From the NCBI GenBank assembly GCA_002718395.1, contig PBEG01000023.1, positions 1-43,701 on the forward strand: DNA of 43,701 nt. Direction: 5' to 3'. The position numbers and the translations under genes are program-made. This document shows positions 19,656 through 29,429 of this stretch, in pieces; within the stretch, counting starts at the first letter, position 1; each line of letters begins with the position of its first letter. This stretch comes from Chloroflexota bacterium. Lineage in GTDB: Bacteria > Chloroflexota > Dehalococcoidia > UBA2979. The notes beneath the pieces were generated by a model, which had not been told where the DNA came from, did not search any database, and was given only the letters and a program-made list of their open reading frames with translations.

Positions 19656-20180
19656 TCATTGTGTATTAATTTCTTTTAATAATTCTATTAACTCTTTTTC
19701 ATCGAAAGGACCAATAATTTTTTTGGTTATTTGCATATTTTTTGAAATAAAGATTGTTTCAGGAACGCCAATTAATCCAAACTCTATGGCCTTATTGTTG
19801 TTATTGTAACTAATTGGAAAAGTTATACCATTTTTTCTGATGAAATTTGAAGCATTACTATAATCATCAAAAATATTGACACCAACAAAAATATAATCCA
19901 ATATTTTATGTTGCTCCCATTGTTTTTCAATTATTTTCATTTCTTCTGCGCAACTATCGCACCAAGATGCCCAAAAATATAATAGTATATTTTTTTGCTT
20001 TAAATCCTTATTTGTTATATATTGGTCATTGTCAATTTGAAATGCAAAACTAGAATTGATTTGTTGATTAATTTTTTTATTTGGATCGTAATTATCAAAG
20101 ATGCCAATCCAAAAAACTAATAGAATACTTAAGGACAAAAAAGAGTAAAGTAATATTAGTGCTTTATTTTTTGTAAGCAT
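19656..20180 (-). CDS. Thioredoxin-fold thiol:disulfide protein (CcmG/ResA-like)
   Basis: N-terminal TM; FWASWCDSCAEEMK CxxC motif; FISKNMQITKKIIGPF. Confidence 0.87.
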   Translation of the reverse strand: MLTKNKALILLYSFLSLSILLVFWIGIFDNYDPNKKINQQINSSFAFQIDNDQYITNKDLKQKNILLYFWASWCDSCAEEMKIIEKQWEQHKILDYIFVGVNIFDDYSNASNFIRKNGITFPISYNNNNKAIEFGLIGVPETIFISKNMQITKKIIGPFDEKELIELLKEINTQ

Positions 20181-20346
20181 TTTATTACTCCTTTTTTATA
20201 TAGTTTATGAAAAAAATTGATTTTGGAGAATAGAATCAAATACTGCATTTTATAATTTCATTAGTTAATTCATTTGACCTGTAGAATTTTATCCTTCAAA
20301 ATATCATAGAAGTTATTTTGAGTATGTGTTAGTACATTAGGATAAA

Positions 20347-21420
20347 ATGCTAAGTATTATGAAGCGAAAAACAGTTTTCTCATTTAGCGCCATTATAGGA
20401 ATTTTTTTATCTGCATGTTCGTCTTGGCAGACAGATCCGCAAACAACTGTTAATCCAAAATCTGACATGGCATATTTAATTCAGGATGTGTATGTCTTGG
20501 TATCTTGGTTAGCGTTAATAGTTTTTGTTGTAATTATGTTTGCAATTGTATATATATCTTGGAAATTCAGAGAGCGTCCTGGAGTAGAAGCGCAGCAATT
20601 TCATGGTGATACAAGATTAGAAATTATATGGACCTTGATTCCAATATTGATTGTCGTAACTATTTTCATTCCAACGGCTAATGCAATTCCAAAAATGAAA
20701 TCAGATCCACCAGCGAATGCATTACAAATTGATGTTGTTGGTAAACAATGGTGGTTTGAATTCAAATATCCTGAATTAAATATTACTACCGCAAATGAAA
20801 TTCATATCCCTGTTAATACACCCGTTGCCTTTAATTTAGAATCAACAGATGTTATTCATGCTTTTTGGATACCACAACTGGGTGGAAAAGTTGATATGGT
20901 TCCTGGCCATTCCAATAAAATGTGGTTTACTCCAACAGAAGCAAGAAAAGAAGCTTATTTAGGGCAATGCACTGAATTTTGTGGCACGTCACATGCAAAT
21001 ATGCTATTTCGTGTTTTTGTGGATGAACAGGATGACTTTAATCAATGGGTTAATGATCAACAATCTGTTGCCATACCTGCTCAATCTGAGCTCGCAAAAC
21101 AAGGCGAAGCATTACTATTAAATAATGTTGCTTTTATATCTGAAAATGGCAGTGCTGTTGGATGTGTAACTTGTCATAAGATTGAAGGCACAACTGCTAT
21201 GGGAATGCTTGCACCAAATTTGACACATATTGCTAGTAGATCAACTATTGCTGCAGGTGTGTTTGAAAATAATAAAGAGAATTTAATTAAATGGATATCG
21301 AATCCAAGTAAAATGAAACCTGGAGTAAGCGAAAGAACTGGCGGAATGCCGATGTATGAAAACTATTTATCTGAAGAACAGATTGAATCAATTGTTGCCT
21401 ATTTAATGGAACTGCAATAA
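20347..21420 (+). CDS. coxB: Cytochrome c oxidase subunit II with fused C-terminal cytochrome c (caa3-type)
   Basis: Lipobox LSAC; CuA motif CTEFCGTSHANM; heme c site CVTCH with later GGMPMY. Confidence 0.96.
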   Translation: MLSIMKRKTVFSFSAIIGIFLSACSSWQTDPQTTVNPKSDMAYLIQDVYVLVSWLALIVFVVIMFAIVYISWKFRERPGVEAQQFHGDTRLEIIWTLIPILIVVTIFIPTANAIPKMKSDPPANALQIDVVGKQWWFEFKYPELNITTANEIHIPVNTPVAFNLESTDVIHAFWIPQLGGKVDMVPGHSNKMWFTPTEARKEAYLGQCTEFCGTSHANMLFRVFVDEQDDFNQWVNDQQSVAIPAQSELAKQGEALLLNNVAFISENGSAVGCVTCHKIEGTTAMGMLAPNLTHIASRSTIAAGVFENNKENLIKWISNPSKMKPGVSERTGGMPMYENYLSEEQIESIVAYLMELQ

Positions 21421-21444
21421 TTTAATACATAAAGGGAGTTATTA

Positions 21445-23244
21445 ATGACGACAGCCTTGCCTCTAGCAGTGAAAGAAGAAACAAATTCTGGTATATGGTC
21501 ATGGTTAACTACAGTTGATCATAAAAAGATTGGTACAATGTATGGTGTTTCAGGGGTTGTTTTCTTTATTATTGCTGGCTTTGAAGCACTTTTGATCAGA
21601 ACTCAATTAGCAGTGCCTAATGGAACAATTATTGACGCAGATACTTATAATCAATTATTTACTATGCATGCTCTCATGATGATTTTTCTAGGTGTGATGC
21701 CTATGGGAGCAGCTTTTTTTAACTGGCTAGTGCCATTGATGATTGGTGCAAGGGATGTTGCTTTTCCAAGATTGAATGCTTTTTCCTTTTGGACTTTTTT
21801 GAGTGGTGCTTTGTTACTTACTTCTAGCTGGATATTTGGCGATGCCCCAGATGTTGGTTGGTTTGCGTATGCTCCTCTAACTGAAAAAGCATACACAGTT
21901 GGTCAAGCAATGGATTTTTATGCAGTCGGCTTGCTTTTGCTTGGAGTTGCTTCCACTGTTGCTTCATTGAATTTTGTTGTGACAATTATTAATATGCGGG
22001 CGCCTGGTATGTCATGGTTTAGGATGCCTGTTTTTGTTTGGATGATTTTTGTAGTTGCTTGGCTTTTAATTCTATCTTTGCCTGTTCTTACAATTGGATT
22101 AGTGCAAATTTATTTTGATAGAAACTTTGATACAAATTTCTTTAATCCAATGGGTGGGGGAGATCCATTGCTTTGGCAGCATTTATTTTGGATTTTTGGT
22201 CATCCAGAAGTCTACGTTCTAATATTACCATCTATGGGAATTGTGTCTGAAGTGTTACCGACATTTTCCAGAAAGCCGATCTTTGGTTATTCTGCTATTG
22301 TATTTGCTGGATTATCAATTGCAGTCCTTGGATTTGCAGTATGGAGTCATCATATGTTCACAACCGGATTAGGTCCGGTGCCTTCAATTGTTTTTTCTGC
22401 ATCAACGATGGCAATTGGCGTACCAACTGGGGTCAAGATTTTTAATTGGCTTGCTACTATGTGGGGCGGTAGTATTAGGTTTAATTCTGCTTCTATGTTT
22501 TCTATTGGATTTCTTGCATTGTTTACTATCGGTGGTATATCAGGTGTCATGCATGCATCGCCTCCAATAGACACGCAGCAACAAGATACATACTTTATTG
22601 TTGCTCACATTCACTATGTTCTTTTTGGAGGTGCTGTTTTTGGAATATTCTCAGGATTCTATTATTGGTGGCCTAAGTTTTTTGGTAGATTTTTAGATGA
22701 AAAATTAGGTCAAATCCACTTTTGGTTATTTTTTATAGGAATGAATTTGACATTTTTCCCTATGCATTTTCTTGGTGTACAAGGTATGCCTAGAAGAATT
22801 TATCGATATGATGCTGACCTTGGTTGGGAAACATGGAATATAGTTGCTACTTTAGGATCATATCTTCTTGGTGTTGGTATGCTTGTATTCCTTTACGCTG
22901 TGTGGAAAGCATATAAATCTGAGCCTGATGCTCCTGATAATCCTTGGGATGCACCTACATTGGAGTGGGCTACATCATCTCCTCCTCCTGAACATGACTT
23001 TGATGTTGTTCCTGTAGTTGAGGCGCGAGATCCTCTTTGGTATGACAGAGATAATAATATTACACGAGAGAAAACTAAAGATGAACATATTCATTTACCG
23101 CCACCTTCGTACTACCCATTATTGATTTCAATTGGACTACTTGTAGGAGGCATCGGTATGTTGACTACTTTAATGATTTCTGCTCTTGGAGTACTGTTAG
23201 TGTTTTATGCAATCTGGGGTTGGGTTTTAGAGCCGACGTCATAA
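21445..23244 (+). CDS. coxA: Cytochrome c oxidase subunit I
   Basis: WIFGHPEVYVLILP, VWSHHMFTTG, HIHYVLFGG. Confidence 0.98.
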   Translation: MTTALPLAVKEETNSGIWSWLTTVDHKKIGTMYGVSGVVFFIIAGFEALLIRTQLAVPNGTIIDADTYNQLFTMHALMMIFLGVMPMGAAFFNWLVPLMIGARDVAFPRLNAFSFWTFLSGALLLTSSWIFGDAPDVGWFAYAPLTEKAYTVGQAMDFYAVGLLLLGVASTVASLNFVVTIINMRAPGMSWFRMPVFVWMIFVVAWLLILSLPVLTIGLVQIYFDRNFDTNFFNPMGGGDPLLWQHLFWIFGHPEVYVLILPSMGIVSEVLPTFSRKPIFGYSAIVFAGLSIAVLGFAVWSHHMFTTGLGPVPSIVFSASTMAIGVPTGVKIFNWLATMWGGSIRFNSASMFSIGFLALFTIGGISGVMHASPPIDTQQQDTYFIVAHIHYVLFGGAVFGIFSGFYYWWPKFFGRFLDEKLGQIHFWLFFIGMNLTFFPMHFLGVQGMPRRIYRYDADLGWETWNIVATLGSYLLGVGMLVFLYAVWKAYKSEPDAPDNPWDAPTLEWATSSPPPEHDFDVVPVVEARDPLWYDRDNNITREKTKDEHIHLPPPSYYPLLISIGLLVGGIGMLTTLMISALGVLLVFYAIWGWVLEPTS

Positions 23245-23262
23245 TTTGAGATAGGATAAATA

Positions 23263-23874
23263 ATGAGCGAACAAGCACATTCTGTAACAGGGATAGATAG
23301 TAGAAAATTATTGATGTGGATTTTCTTAGCTAGCGACTGTTTGTTTTTTGGTGCATTAATTTCTACTTATATGATATTTAAAGGGAATATCAATAATCCG
23401 CCTTATCCAACTGACAGAATTGTTAATGGAGAATTTTTTCATGGACTTTTGAATATACCATTAACTTCTGCAAGCACCTTTGTTTTATTAATGAGCAGTG
23501 TTGCTATGGTATTAGCAGTATATGGCGCACAAAATAATAATTTGAAAATGATGAAGGGTTGGCTGATATCTACAATTGGCTTGGGAATATTTTTTCTTTT
23601 ATTTCAAGTTTATGAATTTAGACACTTTTTGCATGAAGGATTAGGCATAAGCACAAATCAATTTGGGGCATCGTTTTATTTGATGACTGGTTTTCATGGA
23701 GTGCATGTTGGCATCGGCGTTATCATACTTATTTCTCTGTTGTTTGGTACATTTAGAAGAAATAGCTTAGGGCCAGATACAGGCTTCCATATTGAAACAG
23801 CTGGGCTATATTGGCATTTTGTAGATATAGTATGGATTGTTATTTTTACACTCGTATATCTAATGCCGTATTAA
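23263..23874 (+). CDS. coxC: Cytochrome c oxidase subunit III
   Basis: GFHGVHVGIGVIIL, ETAGLYWHFVDIVWIVIFTLVYL. Confidence 0.96.
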   Translation: MSEQAHSVTGIDSRKLLMWIFLASDCLFFGALISTYMIFKGNINNPPYPTDRIVNGEFFHGLLNIPLTSASTFVLLMSSVAMVLAVYGAQNNNLKMMKGWLISTIGLGIFFLLFQVYEFRHFLHEGLGISTNQFGASFYLMTGFHGVHVGIGVIILISLLFGTFRRNSLGPDTGFHIETAGLYWHFVDIVWIVIFTLVYLMPY

Positions 23875-23893
23875 GAGGTTATTTGGAGAAATT

Positions 23894-24205
23894 ATGGAAA
23901 ATACACATTCTTCTGACGCTAATCATTTAAGTATTAAACAGTACTTAAAAATCGGTGCTTTGTTAACAATTATTACAATTGTAGAATTAATTGCTTCGTA
24001 TGTTGCATTAGGTGCTTTACTTGTCCCAATTTTATTAATATTATCTGCAATAAAATTTGTTATAGTTGTGGCATATTTTATGCATTTAAGGTTTGAACAT
24101 CGATTATTATCACAAATTTTTACATTTGCTTTTGTATTAGCTCTATGTATCTTACTAGCATTAGTCGCTTTGTTTATATATGATCCTTCTATTTCAAATC
24201 GGTAA
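23894..24205 (+). CDS. Cytochrome c oxidase subunit IV (caa3/CyoD-type)
   Basis: 103 aa, three TM segments, AIKFVIVVAYFMHLRFEHR motif; last gene of the cox operon. Confidence 0.9.
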   Translation: MENTHSSDANHLSIKQYLKIGALLTIITIVELIASYVALGALLVPILLILSAIKFVIVVAYFMHLRFEHRLLSQIFTFAFVLALCILLALVALFIYDPSISNR

Positions 24206-24241
24206 TAAAATAAACAACTGTAATACAATAGGTAGTCAATA

Positions 24242-25042
24242 TTGAAAAGAATTAATGATTATAACAAATTAAAAAATGAAATTGTTCATTGGCTTCAAGG
24301 TTATTGTCAGGAAAACAATATTCAATCACTTGTCATAGGTGTGTCTGGCGGTATTGATTCTGCAGTTGCATCAAGTTTATCTGCGCTAACGGGGTTAAAT
24401 ACAATAGTTGTCGGCATGCCAATTAATCAAAAGGCTCACCAAGAAAAATTATCTGATTTGCACATGGAAGAGTTATCTTCAAGATTCATTAATGTTCAGG
24501 TTTTTAAGATCAATCTTACTGATGCTTTTAATCAACTTCAAGGAACACTAGACAACCATTTGGTTGATAAAAAAAATCCGAATAATTTACTAGCTTTGGC
24601 AAATTCAAGATCAAGGTTAAGGATGCTTACGCTTTATCATTTAGCTCAGTTAAACAATGCAATTGTAGTTGGTACTGGCAACAAAGTTGAGGATTATGGC
24701 ATTGGGTTTTATACAAAGTATGGAGATGGCGGAGTTGATATAGCCCCAATAGCCGATTTATATAAAACTGAAGTTTATGAATTAGGCAAAATATTAAAGG
24801 TCAATCAAAAGATTCTTGATGCACCACCGACTGACGGTTTATGGGATGATGCACGTACAGATGAAGAACAAATTGGTACTTCTTATGAGTTACTTGAATG
24901 GGTTATGGAAGAGGGATTAGAAATTGATAGAACAGAATTATCTGAAGCACAAAAAGAAGCAATTAATATATTTAAAAAATTCTATGAACAAAACAAACAC
25001 AAAATGATTGATATCCCGACATATAAATTAAACACACCTTGA
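24242..25042 (+). CDS. nadE: NH3-dependent NAD+ synthetase
   Basis: VIGVSGGIDSAVASSLSA; GTGNKVEDYGIGFYTKYGDGGVDIAPIADLYKTEV; TTG start. Confidence 0.94.
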   Translation: MKRINDYNKLKNEIVHWLQGYCQENNIQSLVIGVSGGIDSAVASSLSALTGLNTIVVGMPINQKAHQEKLSDLHMEELSSRFINVQVFKINLTDAFNQLQGTLDNHLVDKKNPNNLLALANSRSRLRMLTLYHLAQLNNAIVVGTGNKVEDYGIGFYTKYGDGGVDIAPIADLYKTEVYELGKILKVNQKILDAPPTDGLWDDARTDEEQIGTSYELLEWVMEEGLEIDRTELSEAQKEAINIFKKFYEQNKHKMIDIPTYKLNTP

Positions 25043-25045
25043 TAT

Positions 25046-25816
25046 TTATTGTTCAAAACTTAATGTCAGGGCCATCTTTAGCGCACCAATTACCTCATTA
25101 TTATCTGGAAATTTTGGCTCAGCAATTTTGATATTTATTGATCTTGATTTTATTTCAGCATTCAATAATGCAGATATAGAATTCATACTACTTTTTTTCA
25201 GAGCGTTAAAGATAATCAACTCAGTGTCTAAAAATATTGCATAAGTAGCTATTTGTTCTATTACATTTTCCAAGTCTTTCCCACCAAGGTGTTGTGATTC
25301 TTCCCTTTCAAATGCAAAAGAATGGCCTGCACTGAAATTAGCACCATAAATAATTTTATTATCTGCTAGAATAGCAGTCGAAAATGATTCTTTTAAATCG
25401 ACATAGATAGCGTTATGTATGTTTTGTGCTACTCCTTGCCAATTTTCACCAATTAAAGCATTGTTAACAATATTTTCAATGCCAATTGGGCAATCAATAT
25501 TCTTTTTTAATGTTCCAGTCATTGAATGATTATTTAATTTTGAATTTAATGGACAATTGATAATTTTTCCTGAAATTGGCTCAACTATACCTGGGAACGA
25601 TATTGCAATTGCTGCACTTGATCTTTGTTTATTTTCTAAGCCAAATGTTTTTGCAATCATGCCACCAATTTCCCATTGCAGTGAATCTTGGTCTAATTTT
25701 GATATGTCAAGTTCGTAATTTTCCTGAAACGAAATATTGCAATTTTGATCAGCAAGTACAATGTCTGTTGAATTCTCATGCATGCTTACTACTACAAGAG
25801 CATTATCATTTTTCAT
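25046..25816 (-). CDS. ROK-family-like protein (divergent)
   Basis: AAIAISFPGIVEPISGKIINCP, IENIVNNALIGENWQG, YVDLKESFSTAILADNKIIYGANFSAGH; lacks the ROK CxCGxxGC zinc motif. Confidence 0.6.
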   Translation of the reverse strand: MKNDNALVVVSMHENSTDIVLADQNCNISFQENYELDISKLDQDSLQWEIGGMIAKTFGLENKQRSSAAIAISFPGIVEPISGKIINCPLNSKLNNHSMTGTLKKNIDCPIGIENIVNNALIGENWQGVAQNIHNAIYVDLKESFSTAILADNKIIYGANFSAGHSFAFEREESQHLGGKDLENVIEQIATYAIFLDTELIIFNALKKSSMNSISALLNAEIKSRSINIKIAEPKFPDNNEVIGALKMALTLSFEQ

Positions 25817-25917
25817 TACTTTTTCCTTTTTATTTATTTATCAATGTTAATTCTTAATATAATAGAATGTATAGTTTATTTGATAATATTTTTTAAATAA
25901 TGAACAGCTAATAAATC

Positions 25918-26805
25918 ATGATTATAAACATAAAATCAAAAAAATATGATACTTCTCAAAAACCTCTGATTATGGGCATATTAAATCTTTCTACTGATTC
26001 ACCCATTGCTGAATCAGTAACATCAGTTGATCAAGCTGTGAACAGGGCTAAACAATTAATTTTTGAAGGCGCTACAATTATTGATGTAGGTGCTGATTCA
26101 ACTAGTTCTAAGGCATCTGGAATAGACATCAAAGATGAAGCTGAACTAATTAAACTAGTCGTAAATCAGTTAAGCGATCTAGGCATAGTTGTTTCAATTG
26201 ATACATGGAAACCTGCTATTGCAGAAGTTGCACTAAAAGCAGGAGCCAGCATTGTTAATGATGTTACTGGTTTTCGAGATCCTGTAATGGTTCAAATAGC
26301 AAAAGAATATTCTGCAATTGCTCTTGCGATGCATATGAGAGGCGATCCAAAGCAACATTATGAAGTTGATCAAAGTTACCTGTCAATTCAAAATGAAGTT
26401 TTTGATTATTTAAAACAACAAAATGCAATGCTTAATGAGCATGGAATCAATGATGTTTGGATTGATCCAGGTTTTGGTTTTGGCAAGTCTGCTAAAGATA
26501 ATGTTGCTTTATTTCATTCGATTGCAAAGTACAAAAAATTAAAACTACCCATAGTTATTTCTGCTTCTAGAAAAGGTTTTTTGGCAGAATTAATTGGAAT
26601 GGGTAATACACAAAAAGGCGATGAATTACTTGAAGCTACAATGTTATTTAACATTCTGTCCTTTTTGTTAGGAGCGGATATACTTCGTGTTCATGATGTA
26701 AAAAATATGCACACTACAATTGAAACATTGCATGGCCTAGGACACTATAAGGATGATCCTGGTATTCAATCAGATTATTATGGTGCATTGAAACAGCTAT
26801 TTTAA
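25918..26805 (+). CDS. folP: Dihydropteroate synthase family protein
   Basis: MGILNLSTDSP, DVGADST, SIDTWKPAIAEVAL, IVNDVTGF, MHMRGDP, DPGFGFGKS, SRKGF, RVHDV. Confidence 0.82.
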   Translation: MIINIKSKKYDTSQKPLIMGILNLSTDSPIAESVTSVDQAVNRAKQLIFEGATIIDVGADSTSSKASGIDIKDEAELIKLVVNQLSDLGIVVSIDTWKPAIAEVALKAGASIVNDVTGFRDPVMVQIAKEYSAIALAMHMRGDPKQHYEVDQSYLSIQNEVFDYLKQQNAMLNEHGINDVWIDPGFGFGKSAKDNVALFHSIAKYKKLKLPIVISASRKGFLAELIGMGNTQKGDELLEATMLFNILSFLLGADILRVHDVKNMHTTIETLHGLGHYKDDPGIQSDYYGALKQLF

Positions 26806-27045
26806 ATTTAATTTATTATAAATTGTCTTTGAAATTTCTTCATGTTGATCTGGCTCAACAGGGATAGGCAATTGCTGCATTTCTGATATCAATATACCTT
26901 TGATTGCCTCAATTATTTCTGTATCCAGCTTTTCCTCTTCTTGAATATGATTGTTAATATTTTCAAAATCATAAAGGACGACTTGCCTGAAACCAAAATC
27001 TGCGACTGCTCTTTGAATGATTGTTTGGATCGTTACATTATTCAT
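26797..27045 (-). CDS. Small conserved-looking hypothetical protein (82 aa), translationally coupled to the SDR gene
   Basis: Start codon overlaps the SDR stop (ATGA). Confidence 0.5.
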   Translation of the reverse strand: MNNVTIQTIIQRAVADFGFRQVVLYDFENINNHIQEEEKLDTEIIEAIKGILISEMQQLPIPVEPDQHEEISKTIYNKLNLK

Positions 27046-27800
27046 TGTGCTAAGCTACCTCCATTAATTTCAAAAAGTGAACCTGTTATATAGGAAGCTT
27101 GATCAGAGCATAAGAATGCAACCATAGGTGCAATTTCTTCTGGGCGACCTGCTCGTTTCATTGGTATGCCCTTTTCCCATTTTTCAAATAATTCTTTGCT
27201 ACCAGTGCTGCCTCTAGATTGCTGAGTATCTATAAGGCCAGGCACGATACAATTGATTCTAATATTTTGTGTTGCAAATTCTAGACTGGCCGTTTTTGTA
27301 AGATGAATGATTCCTGCTTTAGTGACGCCATATGCTACAGAGTTATATGATCCTTTAATTCCAGAGCCAGATGAGAAATTAATTACTGAGCCACCATCCT
27401 TTTCCATTAATGGTATGCCATATTTACAACAGAGAAATGTACCTGTTAAGTTGGTACCCAAAGTTAAATTCCATTCGAATTCTGATGTTTCAGTTACTTT
27501 ACCAGCATTAATTTTAATGCCTGCATTATTTACAAGAATGTCTAATCTGGAATATTTTTTGTTAATACTATCAAAAAAATCTTTTACTTCATCAATTTTT
27601 GAAATATCAAGCTGCATAAATGTAACATCTAGTTTTTTTGCTTGAAATTCCTGAGCTTCTTTTTCACCAAGAGGGACATTTCTATCGGCAAGAATTACTG
27701 TAGCATCATTTTCTGCTAGCTCTCTAACAATTTCTTTACCAATACCGGTAGCTCCTCCTGTAACAACTGCTATTTTATTCTCTAATAATTTATTTGCCAT
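27042..27800 (-). CDS. Short-chain dehydrogenase/reductase (FabG-like)
   Basis: TGGATGIGKEIV, NNAGIK, YGVTKAGIIHLTKTASLE, IRINCIVPG. Confidence 0.94.
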   Translation of the reverse strand: MANKLLENKIAVVTGGATGIGKEIVRELAENDATVILADRNVPLGEKEAQEFQAKKLDVTFMQLDISKIDEVKDFFDSINKKYSRLDILVNNAGIKINAGKVTETSEFEWNLTLGTNLTGTFLCCKYGIPLMEKDGGSVINFSSGSGIKGSYNSVAYGVTKAGIIHLTKTASLEFATQNIRINCIVPGLIDTQQSRGSTGSKELFEKWEKGIPMKRAGRPEEIAPMVAFLCSDQASYITGSLFEINGGSLAQ

Positions 27801-27877
27801 CGTAATGTCTTTCTTGTATTTATTTTTGCCTTATATATACTAAAATAAAATTAAATAAATTTAAATAAGATAACATA

Positions 27878-29422
27878 ATGATTGATAACGACATAACTTT
27901 TGCAAATATAAGAACCTTATCTGGATTAATTAAAGATAAGGAAATTTCGCCAGTTGAATTAATCAGTATTTTTTTAGAAAAAATTGAAAAATTAAATCCT
28001 GCCTTATCAGCCTTTATTACTATTGCAAATGAATCAGCATATAGGGATGCCGAGCTAGCAGAAAAAGCAATTATGGCTGGAGATTATAAAGGCATGTTGC
28101 ATGGCATACCAATTGCTTTAAAAGATAATATTTTTACTAATGGCGTTTTAACAACTGCTGCAACACCAGGACTCAAAGAACATATTCCAAATTATAGTGC
28201 AACTTGTTGGCAAAACTTTGAAGATGCTGGTTCTATTTTGATTGGCAAAACTATGTTACATGAATATGCTATTGCAGCATCTTTATGGTCAGATGGTTAT
28301 GGTGCAGCTCGCAATCCATGGGATCAAGTTAAAACAACTAATGGTTCGTCAAGTGGTTCAGCTGCTGCTGTAGCAGCAGGATTAAGTACTGTCGGTATAG
28401 GAACAGAAACAGGAGCTTCTGTGAGAAGACCTGCTTCTTTTTGCGGTTTAGTCAGCATGCTTGGTACATACGGAAGGATTAGTAGGTACGGAGTTATTCC
28501 AAATTCTTGGTCATTAGATCATGTAGGTATTATGACTAGAGAAGTTGATGATGCTCAAATTGTTTATGAAGCAATTGCAGGGCACGATCACAAAGATCCT
28601 ACTTCTCTTCAACAAGATATCTATTCAAATAAAAACTTAACTCGTGAATCTAACAATTTAATTGGTGCAATCATGTGGGATCATATAGAAGGCTCTGTTG
28701 ACGAAGATGTCATGGTTGCAATGAAAGAAGCTGTACAAATATTACAGGATGCTGGGGTAAAAATTATTGAAATACAGTCAAGTGCTTTAGATTTTGCAGC
28801 ACTGACTTCATCTGTAATGATGAAATCAGAAGTCACAGCAGCACATAGTCATGCTTTGCAATTGTCTCCTGAAAAATATTCAGATTCATTGCGTGCATTA
28901 TTGTTGGCTGGTCAAGATAACAAAACTGAAGATTATTTATTGGCTTTGCAAGCGAGACGATTAATTCATAATGAAGTTAAAGGATTTTTTGATGATATAG
29001 ATTTTATTATTGTTCCAACAACTGCCACAGTAGCAACAAATATTGTTGATGGATTTAGTGCAATGAGAGATCGACCATTTGAGGTAGGTGGAAATTGGCA
29101 TAACTTGCATCGCGTTTCTTCATTGTTAGGACTACCAACTATTTCTTTACCTCACTCTTTAAATGATGATGGGCTTCCTACAAGTGTACAATTTATTTTT
29201 GATCATTACGAAGAAAAAAAATTGTTCGAATTTTCTAAATTTTATAGGTCGCTACAACCCTGGGACAAGAAGCCATCGCTAGAGTATGAACCATCCGAGA
29301 TGATCAAAGAGAAAAATATTGATAAAGGGGGGCAGGTTAAGCCGGATCCTAATTTTTTGCATCAACAAACTTCTGCTTTAAACAAACTAGTCACTGATCC
29401 ATTTACTGAACCAATGTTTTAG
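27878..29422 (+). CDS. Amidase signature-family enzyme
   Basis: GIPIALKDNIFT, NGSSSGSAAAVAAGLSTVGIGTETGASVRRPASFCG (Ser-cisSer-Lys triad region). Confidence 0.93.
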   Translation: MIDNDITFANIRTLSGLIKDKEISPVELISIFLEKIEKLNPALSAFITIANESAYRDAELAEKAIMAGDYKGMLHGIPIALKDNIFTNGVLTTAATPGLKEHIPNYSATCWQNFEDAGSILIGKTMLHEYAIAASLWSDGYGAARNPWDQVKTTNGSSSGSAAAVAAGLSTVGIGTETGASVRRPASFCGLVSMLGTYGRISRYGVIPNSWSLDHVGIMTREVDDAQIVYEAIAGHDHKDPTSLQQDIYSNKNLTRESNNLIGAIMWDHIEGSVDEDVMVAMKEAVQILQDAGVKIIEIQSSALDFAALTSSVMMKSEVTAAHSHALQLSPEKYSDSLRALLLAGQDNKTEDYLLALQARRLIHNEVKGFFDDIDFIIVPTTATVATNIVDGFSAMRDRPFEVGGNWHNLHRVSSLLGLPTISLPHSLNDDGLPTSVQFIFDHYEEKKLFEFSKFYRSLQPWDKKPSLEYEPSEMIKEKNIDKGGQVKPDPNFLHQQTSALNKLVTDPFTEPMF

Positions 29423-29429
29423 TTTAGTG

